Assembly: GCA_031255235.1 (NCBI GenBank)
Contig: JAIRSX010000097.1
Span: 1-8,493, forward strand
Direction: 5' to 3'
Length of the DNA stretch: 8,493 nt
DNA from: Rickettsiales bacterium
GTDB lineage: Bacteria > Pseudomonadota > Alphaproteobacteria > Rickettsiales > UBA1997
Part shown: piece after piece, positions 1 through 7,499 of the stretch
Position numbering within the stretch: position 1 is the stretch's first letter
Layout of the letters: each line of letters starts with the position of its first letter
The notes under the pieces: model-generated
Told to the model about the DNA's origin: nothing
What the model saw: the letters and a program-made list of their open reading frames with translations, nothing else
Databases searched by the model: none
Made by a program: the position numbers and the translations under genes

Positions 1-20
1 GTTTAGAATAAATGAAAACG

Positions 21-719
21 TTATTTACTTTTAGCTTTTTCTGACTCATTCTTATTTTTTGTTCTATCTTTTTTATATGCTTTTTTGATTGGAATTTTAA
101 CAGTTAGAATATTGTCTTCGACATCAACCTTTATTTTTTCCAAAGTAACATCATTTTCCGGTAATTGATAAGATTTTTCAAAAATAACAGATTTAGCAAC
201 TTCTCTGCCTTTTGTTTTTGCTTCTGTCTCAAATTTAAAGAAAACATTTAGCGTTCTTTTATCATCAGATAACGCCAATTTAACATCCTTTTTCTCCAAT
301 CCATCAGGAACCTTTAGTGATAAAACAAAATTGCCCTTTCTAACTGAAATCTTTTCAAAAAAAGAAAATCCATTAACAAAAATATTCGAACCGTTCTCTC
401 TACTTCTTTCAGCAAAATTACCAATAAAATTATTTCTTCTTTTTACAAACTCACCTTCTTGTCTTCTAAATTCCTTGTCGAAGTGATTCAAAAAAATTTC
501 TCGCTCTCTGATTCTGTCCTCAAACTCTTTGCTAAAATCATCACGATAACCTTTTCCTTTGAAATGTCTTATTTTTCTGACGAAATTCCCACTTGGTTTC
601 GGAAATCTAATCATGGTAGCAGTTTGGTAAATTTCCAAACTAAAAATTCCAAGCAACAAAGCTGTAGTAGTAGCATACTTCACATCAATATTCTTTAATT
701 TCTCTTTAATTTTTTCCAT
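21..719 (-). CDS. Hsp20-like alpha-crystallin-domain protein with N-terminal membrane segment
   Basis: A 232-aa protein. Residues about 122-213 look like an alpha-crystallin (small heat shock/Hsp20) domain: FVLSLKVPDG, then an LxVxF strand, then KSYQLPEND, and a closing ILTVKIPIKK that matches the usual final VLTVxVPK strand. Residues about 15-31 form a hydrophobic stretch (TTALLLGIFSLEI) after a short Lys-rich start, which suggests an inner-membrane anchor rather than a cleaved signal. Residues 45-112 are a long, highly charged, probably coiled or disordered linker, and the C-terminus is a Lys-rich tail. Ordinary small heat shock proteins are 140-170 aa, soluble and oligomeric, so the anchor and linker are unusual. 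A conventional I-x-I tail after the domain is not evident. The start is supported by GGAG four bases upstream. The gene lies 24 nt behind tRNA-Leu and is probably co-transcribed with the tRNAs. A role as a membrane-tethered holdase chaperone is inferred from the domain only. Confidence 0.75.
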   Translation of the reverse strand: MEKIKEKLKNIDVKYATTTALLLGIFSLEIYQTATMIRFPKPSGNFVRKIRHFKGKGYRDDFSKEFEDRIREREIFLNHFDKEFRRQEGEFVKRRNNFIGNFAERSRENGSNIFVNGFSFFEKISVRKGNFVLSLKVPDGLEKKDVKLALSDDKRTLNVFFKFETEAKTKGREVAKSVIFEKSYQLPENDVTLEKIKVDVEDNILTVKIPIKKAYKKDRTKNKNESEKAKSK

Positions 720-723
720 AAAT

Positions 724-727
724 CTCC
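724..727 (-). promoter_or_regulatory. Shine-Dalgarno site of the Hsp20-like gene
   Basis: On the minus strand GGAG sits four bases before the ATG at 719-717. It is worth listing because most other genes in this window have no clear ribosome-binding site. It also shows that this gene, although only 24 nt from the encoded CCA end of tRNA-Leu, has its own translation start after tRNA processing. Confidence 0.5.
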
Positions 728-743
728 GCTATTAAAAATAACT

Positions 744-827
744 TGGTACCTCCTGCCAGACTTGAACTGGCATGCCTTGCAGCAATAGATTTTGAGTCTA
801 TCGTGTCTACCATTCCACCAAGGAGGC
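744..827 (-). tRNA. tRNA-Leu (anticodon CAA)
   Basis: An 84-nt class II tRNA with encoded CCA. The acceptor strands GCCTCCT and AGGAGGT pair, with an unusual G1-U72 wobble at the end, followed by discriminator A73. The D-arm reads GGTGGAATGGTAGACAC, typical of tRNA-Leu. The anticodon stem ATAGA/TCTAT closes the loop CTCAAAA, giving anticodon CAA (codon UUG). A long variable arm (TGCTGCAAGGCAT) follows, then T-stem GCCAG/CTGGC with loop TTCAAGT. It lies one nucleotide downstream of tRNA-His and must be cut from the same precursor. Confidence 0.96.
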
Positions 828-828
828 A

Positions 829-906
829 TGGGGTATGAGATGAGACTTGAACTCACGACAACTAGTACCACAAACTAGGACTCTAACCAACTGAGCTACT
901 CATACC
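829..906 (-). tRNA. tRNA-His (anticodon GTG)
   Basis: A 78-nt tRNA counting the encoded G-1 and CCA. The eight-base-pair acceptor GGTATGAG/CTCATACC includes the histidine-specific G-1:C73 pair and is followed by CCA. The anticodon stem CTAGT/ACTAG closes the loop TTGTGGT, giving anticodon GTG. The T-arm is GTGAG-TTCAAGT-CTCAT. G-1:C73 is the identity element for canonical HisRS. Many alphaproteobacteria are reported to lack it, so its presence suggests a Rickettsiales-like or deep-branching lineage (from memory). Confidence 0.96.
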
Positions 907-916
907 AACTATCTTA

Positions 917-945
917 TATATAGTAGTACCGTGATTTAAAATCAA
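917..945 (-). promoter_or_regulatory. Promoter of the tRNA-His/tRNA-Leu/Hsp20-like transcript
   Basis: On the minus strand a -35-like TTGATT (945-940) is followed after 17 bases by TATATA (922-917). This would place initiation within about 10 nt of the tRNA-His 5' end, as expected for tRNA promoters. A dyad TGATT-TAA-AATCA at 932-944 overlaps the -35 box and could be an operator, though short AT-rich dyads arise by chance. Confidence 0.5.
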
Positions 946-990
946 ATTTAATTGTAACAAAATATTAATCAACTATCCATTCCCACCAAC

Positions 991-1030
991 AAAAAATACT
1001 GGAATACGTTATTATAACAAACAATCGTAT

Positions 1031-1031
<1 letters not shown>
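991..1031 (-). terminator. Possible weak terminator after obgE
   Basis: On the minus strand, just after the obgE stop codon, AATACG (1031-1026) can pair with CGTATT (1008-1003) across a 17-base loop. A run of six T (996-991) follows after a six-base gap. The stem is short and the T-run is displaced, so this is weak. The rest of the 124-bp gap to tRNA-His holds only the tRNA promoter. Confidence 0.2.
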
Positions 1032-2023
<992 letters not shown>

Positions 2024-2026
2024 TTA

Positions 2027-2323
2027 TTAATTAATTTCAATTTCATAATTTTTACCAAAATTATGACAAATAATACCTTCAACTAACTTACCATCATTTG
2101 TATTTGCAACAAATTTAGTATGAAAAAAGTGAATTTTATTACCGCATCCAAGCAAATCAAAACCAACAATCTTTGCTTCAGTATATTTATTTTGAGTTTT
2201 TAGAATCTCCAATGCTCTGGATTTATCCGACCTAATTGTTGGGATCAAAAAAGATAATAAAATTACGAAAACAATAGTTACAAGCACACTAAAAAAACCA
2301 ACCTTAACTTCTACTAATGACAT
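2027..2323 (-). CDS. Small membrane-anchored protein of unknown function
   Basis: A 98-aa protein. Residues about 8-30 (GFFSVLVTIVFVILLSFLIP) form one strong transmembrane segment after a short N-terminus. The remaining about 68 residues form a small soluble domain with two cysteines, in LLGCG and GIICHN. The layout of an ALE-x-L segment, then IVGF-x(3)-GC, FHTKFVANTNDGKLVEGIIC and a closing I-x-I strand resembles a small family I recall from phages and proteobacteria (A.e..GY.d..ltGy..f.C...... F.A....G..v.GvvC.g). That comparison is from memory. The domain probably faces the periplasm, where the cysteines could form a disulphide; this is inferred. It lies between trpS (34-bp gap) and obgE (6-bp gap), presumably co-transcribed. 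No clear ribosome-binding site is seen. The function is not known. Confidence 0.75.
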   Translation of the reverse strand: MSLVEVKVGFFSVLVTIVFVILLSFLIPTIRSDKSRALEILKTQNKYTEAKIVGFDLLGCGNKIHFFHTKFVANTNDGKLVEGIICHNFGKNYEIEIN

Positions 2324-2357
2324 AACACGTTATATAAAATCTTTTAAGAAAAACAAA

Positions 2358-3365
2358 TTATATATTGTCAAAATAATTTATTCCTACTGCTTTTCTAACC
2401 TCATTTAATGTTTTTCTTGCTATTTCTCTTGCTTTTTCTGTTCCCTCTTTAGTTATTTTTTTAACTTCATCTATACTAATTTCTGCTCGCCGTTCCCTGA
2501 TAGGTTTTAATTCGGTATTAATAACATCAAACAATAGATTTTTTAAAGCAACATCTCCTAATCCTCCAGCCTCATATTGGTTTTTCAGGTTTTCCACCTC
2601 CTTTTTATCCGGATGGAAAATGGCTAAATATTCAAACACCATATTACCTTCTACTTGTCCTTTATCACTAATTTTTATATGATTTGGATCGGTATAAGCG
2701 GACATGATTTTCTCTCTCAGTGTTTTTTCGTCATCTTTCAAATAAATTGCATTTCCCAACGATTTGCTCATTTTAGCACTACCATCTAATCCTTTTAATC
2801 GTGGTGTTTGTGATAATATAATTTGGCATTCTTTTAGAATATCGGTCTTGTACAACCTATTAAATTTTCTAACTATTTCGTTTGTCTGTTCTATCATTGG
2901 TGCTTGGTCATCACCCACCGGTACAAACTCGCCTTTGCAAAAAGTAATATCGGCTGCCTGACTAACAGGATAACACAGAAAACCGACAGTCACCCCCTCG
3001 TTAAAAATTGCCTTTTGTGCTATTTCTGTTTTAACAGTTGGATTCCTTTCTAATCTTGGAAGAGTAACTAAATTCATATATAATATGGTTAATTCTGTTA
3101 GCTCCTGTATTTGTGATTGTATAAAAAGAGTTGATATTTTAGGATCTATACCGACAGCGATGTTATCTTTCACTACCTCAAAAACATTATCTTGTATTTT
3201 TTTAGGATTATCATAATTATCAGTCAATGCTTGTATATCAGCAGACATGATGTACATATCATATTTGCCACTATTCTGCATCTCAACCCTATTTTTCAAA
3301 CTACCAACATAATGCCCTATATGCAAAGAGCCACTTGGTCTATCCCCTGTTAAAACTACTGACAT
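2358..3365 (-). CDS. trpS: Tryptophanyl-tRNA synthetase, Firmicutes-like type
   Basis: A 335-aa class I synthetase that attaches tryptophan to tRNA-Trp in the cytoplasm. The ATP-binding HIGH motif is at residues 15-18 (SLHIGHY) and KMSKS at 198-202. Other family landmarks are the ERNPTVKTE segment and VGDDQAPMIEQT, plus a helical C-terminal anticodon-binding part ending in GINYFDNI. The start TGDRPSGSLHIGHYVGSLKNR and the GGLGDVALK segment resemble TrpRS of Streptococcus and clostridia. The usual alphaproteobacterial form reads more like SGxQPTGxLHLGNYLGA. Transfer from a Firmicute-like donor is therefore plausible; this is judged from memory, not alignment. The gene is divergent from leuS across 50 bp and heads the trpS/small protein/obgE cluster. 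No Shine-Dalgarno is visible and a leaderless mRNA is possible. Confidence 0.96.
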   Translation of the reverse strand: MSVVLTGDRPSGSLHIGHYVGSLKNRVEMQNSGKYDMYIMSADIQALTDNYDNPKKIQDNVFEVVKDNIAVGIDPKISTLFIQSQIQELTELTILYMNLVTLPRLERNPTVKTEIAQKAIFNEGVTVGFLCYPVSQAADITFCKGEFVPVGDDQAPMIEQTNEIVRKFNRLYKTDILKECQIILSQTPRLKGLDGSAKMSKSLGNAIYLKDDEKTLREKIMSAYTDPNHIKISDKGQVEGNMVFEYLAIFHPDKKEVENLKNQYEAGGLGDVALKNLLFDVINTELKPIRERRAEISIDEVKKITKEGTEKAREIARKTLNEVRKAVGINYFDNI

Positions 3366-3371
3366 GTTTTG

Positions 3372-3399
3372 TGTATATTCTTGACTATATAAAATACAA
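3372..3399 (-). promoter_or_regulatory. Candidate trpS promoter
   Basis: On the minus strand TTGTAT (3399-3394) and TATACA (3377-3372) are 16 bases apart. Only six bases separate the -10 box from the trpS ATG, so transcription would begin at or next to the start codon. That would explain the missing ribosome-binding site. The region is AT-rich, so such matches can be fortuitous. Confidence 0.35.
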
Positions 3400-3408
3400 A
3401 TTTATATA
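3381..3408 (+). promoter_or_regulatory. Candidate leuS promoter
   Basis: TTGACT (3381-3386, one base from consensus) is followed after 16 bases by TATATA (3403-3408). The leuS ATG begins seven bases further on, so the transcript would be leaderless or nearly so, in line with the absence of a Shine-Dalgarno site. It overlaps the opposing trpS promoter, so the two divergent genes may compete for polymerase. Confidence 0.4.
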
Positions 3409-3415
3409 TGGATAT

Positions 3416-6316
3416 ATGGAATATAAGCACAAGGAAATAGAGGATAAATGGCAAAAGTATTGGAAAGAGAATAATACTTTTCAGTTTGATAATAATTCAA
3501 CAAAACAAAAATATTATGCTTTGTCTATGTTTTTGTACCCAAGCGGTGAAATGCATGCCGGCCACCTTAGGAATTTTGTTATAGGTGATGTTAATGCAAG
3601 ATATAAAAGAATGAAAGGTTTCAATGTTTTACATCCTACCGGTGCCGATGCTTTTGGTCTTCCTGCTGAAAATGCTGCAATTAAAAATAACGCACACCCA
3701 AGCGATTGGACGTATAAAAATCTGGATAGAATTTTAAAAGACATGCTTTCTTGCGGTCTATCTTTTGATACAACAAGAACTTTTGCTACTTGTGATCCTG
3801 AATATTATGGTTTTCAACAAGAGATTTTCATAAAAATGTATGAAAAAGGTCTTGTTTACCAAAAAGAAAGCTATGTTAATTGGGATCCTGTGGATCAAAC
3901 TGTGCTTGCAAATGAACAAGTTATAAATGGTCGAGGATGGAGAAGTGATGCAATTGTAGAGCGAAGATTATTAAAGCAATGGTTTATTAAGATTACTGAT
4001 TATGCAGAGGAATTAGTTGATAATTTGAAAAATGGTAAACTTGATGGATGGCCTGAAAAAGTTAAGATAATGCAAGAAAACTGGATCGGAAAAAGTGAAG
4101 GGGCGATTGTTGAGTTTAAGATAGTAGGGGACGAAACACAAAATGGCGGTGAAGATGGTATAATCAAAGTTTATACAACGAGACCTGATACTCTATTTGG
4201 TGCTAGTTTTCTAGGTATATCGGCCGATCATCCATTAGCAAAAAAATTAGCCGAAGAAAATAAAGAAATTGCTGATTTTATTGAGGAAATAAAAAGGGGA
4301 ACCACAACAGAAGAGGAACTTGAAACTGCTGAGAAAAAAGGGATTTTCACAGGATTGTATGTAAAAAACCCATTTTTACCTGAACAACATTTACCAGTCT
4401 ATATAGCAAATTTTATCTTGATAGATTATGGAACAGGAGCAATTTTTGGGTGTCCGGCTCACGATGAAAGGGATTTTGATTTTGCCGTAAAATATGGGCT
4501 CCCTATAAATAAAGTTGTTTTAGAAAAAGATAAATATGAAAAACTCAAACATTTGATAGATACAGAATTATCGAATGAGTTGGAACACAATAATATCATT
4601 CATCGTTTTTATTGTCAGGACCCATATTTTGATTATATAAAGAAGGGCGTAAAAACAATAGAAGGTTGTGAAAATTCTCCAAAACATCAGACTTACAAAG
4701 TGGGAGATGTTATAAATTTTTATCATGACAATGATTGTTTTTTTGCTGAGATTACAAAAATATCAAAATATCAAAATCCAAAGGAGTTTTTGAAAGATAA
4801 TGATTTATCCAATGTTTTACCAAATGTTCAATCCGTTGAAGAGGGCGAAAAGATTTATGCAAGTCTTAATGGTAATACGGATAAATATGACTTTCTTGGT
4901 ATTCATTTGAAACTTGTTGATAAAAAAGATCTTCTCAATACGGAAGAAGGAATTGCTTTTAAATCATCATTTTTGAATGGTCTTACGACAAAAGAAGCAA
5001 AAACAAAAGCCATAGATAAGATAGAGGAATTAAAAATCGGCACGAGAAAAATTAATTACAGATTGAGGGATTGGGGTGTTTCGAGACAAAGATATTGGGG
5101 TTGTCCTATTCCAATGGTTCATTGTAAAAAATGTGGTACAAATCCAGAAAAGCTTGAAAACTTACCCATAAAATTACCGAAAGATGTTGTGTTTGATGGT
5201 AAAGGCAATCCTTTGGATAAACACCCCACATGGAAGCAGTGTAAATGTCCAGTCTGTGGTGGAGATGCTGTCAGAGAAACAGATACTATGGATACTTTTG
5301 TCGATTCTTCTTGGTATTTTTTACGGTTTGTTGATTTAGATAAAGAACATCCTGTAAATACTGATTTGGTTAACAAAATTATGCCGATAGATCAATATGT
5401 TGGTGGTATAGAACATGCTTGTCTCCATTTGATTTATGCTCGTTTTTTCACAAAGGTGATGGCAGATTTAGGCTATTATGATAAAAATATTAGGGAACCT
5501 GCAGTCAGACTTTTAAATCAAGGTATGGTTCAAATGAAAGCATATAAAACAGAAAAAGAATGGATAAGTCCTAAAAATGTTATAGAAAAAGATGAAAAAT
5601 ATTTTGTCAAAAATACTGGTGAAGAAGTAAAATGTAAAGGCATTATTAAAATGTCAAAATCAAAATCTAATGTTGTTGGTGTTAGTGATTTTAAAGAAGA
5701 ATTCGGTGCAGATTCTTCAAGAATGTTTGTGTTGAGTGACAATCCTCCAACAAATGATTTTGAATGGACTGTTGATGGTATTAAAAGTTGTTGGAAATAT
5801 CTTAATAAAATTTGGAATTTGGTTGTGAACTACAAACAAATTGGAGATATGGATAATTCACTTATGGTTGAAAATCACAAAGCGATTAAAGATGTTACAA
5901 ATTATATGGAAAACTTAGAATATAATAAGGCGATTGCAAGAATTAGAGAGTTTTCAAATGCTATTGAAAAAGCGCAAGGGGATAAATTATTCGCCATCAA
6001 GAATCTTGTAAAAATGCTTGCTCCATTTACTCCTCATATTTGTGAAGAACTAAATGAATTTTTGCGGGAAAAAATGACCTTGGATTTGGCAGATTACCCA
6101 ATTTTTGATGAAAAACTTACTGTGGACAGTGAAATTGTGATTGCCGTTCAAATCAATGGAAAAATTAGAGGTGAATTTAAAATAAAAAAAGATGCCGATA
6201 AGAATGAAATTGAAACAATAGCGAAACAACAGGAAAGTATCAAAAAATATTTGGATGGAGCTACGATTAAGAAAGTTATAGTTGTACCAAATAAATTGAT
6301 TAGTTTTGTGATTTAA
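3416..6316 (+). CDS. leuS: Leucyl-tRNA synthetase with ASCH-like domain inserted in the editing domain
   Basis: A 966-aa class I synthetase charging tRNA-Leu; the bacterial norm is about 820-880. HIGH motif HAGH is at residues 47-50 and KMSKS at 745-749. The CP1 editing domain keeps TTRPDT (254-259, Thr259 matching E. coli Thr252) and GTGAIFGCPAHDERD (Asp350 and Asp353). A Cys pair (HCKKCG) and CPVCGG with downstream MDTFVDSSWYF form the zinc-type insertion. The anticodon-binding helices follow, and the C-terminal domain has VQINGKIRGEF. Between PINKVV (364-368) and the normal resumption at GIAFKSSFLNGL (512-523) lie about 140 residues instead of about 25; this extra part resembles an ASCH domain. 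The ATG at 3416 is chosen because MEYKHKEIEDKWQKYW is the canonical N-terminus. The in-frame ATG at 3335 would add 27 atypical residues and overlap trpS. It is followed by the ilvC leader region and may be co-transcribed with it. Confidence 0.97.
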   Translation: MEYKHKEIEDKWQKYWKENNTFQFDNNSTKQKYYALSMFLYPSGEMHAGHLRNFVIGDVNARYKRMKGFNVLHPTGADAFGLPAENAAIKNNAHPSDWTYKNLDRILKDMLSCGLSFDTTRTFATCDPEYYGFQQEIFIKMYEKGLVYQKESYVNWDPVDQTVLANEQVINGRGWRSDAIVERRLLKQWFIKITDYAEELVDNLKNGKLDGWPEKVKIMQENWIGKSEGAIVEFKIVGDETQNGGEDGIIKVYTTRPDTLFGASFLGISADHPLAKKLAEENKEIADFIEEIKRGTTTEEELETAEKKGIFTGLYVKNPFLPEQHLPVYIANFILIDYGTGAIFGCPAHDERDFDFAVKYGLPINKVVLEKDKYEKLKHLIDTELSNELEHNNIIHRFYCQDPYFDYIKKGVKTIEGCENSPKHQTYKVGDVINFYHDNDCFFAEITKISKYQNPKEFLKDNDLSNVLPNVQSVEEGEKIYASLNGNTDKYDFLGIHLKLVDKKDLLNTEEGIAFKSSFLNGLTTKEAKTKAIDKIEELKIGTRKINYRLRDWGVSRQRYWGCPIPMVHCKKCGTNPEKLENLPIKLPKDVVFDGKGNPLDKHPTWKQCKCPVCGGDAVRETDTMDTFVDSSWYFLRFVDLDKEHPVNTDLVNKIMPIDQYVGGIEHACLHLIYARFFTKVMADLGYYDKNIREPAVRLLNQGMVQMKAYKTEKEWISPKNVIEKDEKYFVKNTGEEVKCKGIIKMSKSKSNVVGVSDFKEEFGADSSRMFVLSDNPPTNDFEWTVDGIKSCWKYLNKIWNLVVNYKQIGDMDNSLMVENHKAIKDVTNYMENLEYNKAIARIREFSNAIEKAQGDKLFAIKNLVKMLAPFTPHICEELNEFLREKMTLDLADYPIFDEKLTVDSEIVIAVQINGKIRGEFKIKKDADKNEIETIAKQQESIKKYLDGATIKKVIVVPNKLISFVI
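4586..4921 (+). other. ASCH-like (PUA-superfamily) domain inserted in LeuRS CP1
   Basis: This segment encodes LeuRS residues about 391-502. It contains an ordered set of ASCH family landmarks: FDYIKKGVKTIEGC (GxKxxExR motif with Cys in place of Arg), KVGDVINF (the VGD-I-F strand), then AEITKISKYQNPKEFLKD and LSNVLPNVQSVEEGEKIY (I-x2-Y-x-SF-x-E-x-L and LPG-x2-S-x-EEG-x2-IY), closing with YDFLGIHLKLV. Known ASCH proteins bind or cleave RNA or hydrolyse acetylated cytidine. Here the domain is flanked by the editing core on both sides, so the fold is nested rather than appended. The Arg-to-Cys change argues against assuming a catalytic role; binding of tRNA or a nucleoside-like ligand is inferred. 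Confidence 0.75.
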
Positions 6317-6333
6317 GATTGACCTAAGAAGTT

Positions 6334-6401
6334 TTACAATAATGGTCGTGAGAAATATTTTTATTTTATTTTTTATGGCTATATAAGTCACATTATTGTA
6401 A
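6334..6401. repeat. Perfect 11-bp inverted repeat in the ilvC leader
   Basis: TTACAATAATG (6334-6344) and its exact complement CATTATTGTAA (6391-6401) flank 46 bases. In RNA a T-G wobble at 6333/6402 would extend the stem to 12 pairs. The left arm contains the start codon of the 14-codon leader ORF, and the right arm ends 15 bases before the ilvC ATG. It could act as an RNA stem that closes over the leader ORF, or as two DNA half-sites for a regulator. No T-run follows it, so it is not a classical terminator. Confidence 0.5.
6342..6386 (+). CDS. Candidate leader peptide upstream of ilvC (MVVRNIFILFFMAI)
   Basis: A 14-codon ORF, ATG at 6342 to TAA at 6384-6386, ending 30 bp before ilvC. Six of its 14 residues are Val, Ile or Leu, including the consecutive pair Val2-Val3 and I-F-I-L. 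That is the composition expected of a leader peptide sensing charged branched-chain tRNAs, and ilvC makes precursors of all three amino acids. A weak AAGAAG lies about 11 bases upstream. Against it: AT-rich DNA favours Ile, Phe and Leu codons, and no terminator or SD-sequestering stem can be drawn confidently between it and ilvC. A TATAAG at 6382-6387 could instead be an ilvC -10 box, in which case this ORF would lie upstream of the transcript. Confidence 0.35.
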   Translation: MVVRNIFILFFMAI

Positions 6402-7430
<1,029 letters not shown>

Positions 7431-7440
7431 TGTATGGGAT

Positions 7441-7493
7441 GGGGGATTGCATAAATGAGTGTTTTGGATATCTGTTACTTTCCCTCATTTTTT
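7441..7493 (+). promoter_or_regulatory. Possible structured junction between ilvC and mlaA
   Basis: Two alternative pairings are possible. AAATGAG (7453-7459) can pair with CTCATTT (7484-7490), followed by TTT, like a weak terminator with a 24-base loop. GGGGGA (7441-7446) can pair with TCCCTC (7481-7486) with one G-T wobble. The G-run also lies at ribosome-binding distance from an in-frame ATG at 7455. It may be an ilvC 3' end, the mlaA ribosome-binding region, or neither. Confidence 0.2.
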
Positions 7494-7499
7494 AGGTTT

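Noticed and set aside
2336..2357. TCTTTTAAGA palindrome between trpS and the 98-aa gene as a terminator
   Set aside because: A four-base-pair AT stem is too weak, and gene spacing suggests co-transcription.
3335..3415. 27-residue N-terminal extension of LeuRS from an in-frame ATG at 3335
   Set aside because: It overlaps the start of trpS on the other strand, is unlike any LeuRS N-terminus, and MEYKHKEIEDKW at 3416 is the canonical start.
6050..6391. 113-codon minus-strand ORF opposite the leuS 3' end and the ilvC leader
   Set aside because: Low-complexity Ile/Phe/Asn composition typical of antisense to AT-rich genes; leuS coding is unambiguous here.
7455..7499. Longer MlaA start at the ATG at 7455
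   Set aside because: A G-run precedes it at good distance, so it is not excluded, but the extra 15 residues would displace a clean signal peptide that begins at 7500.
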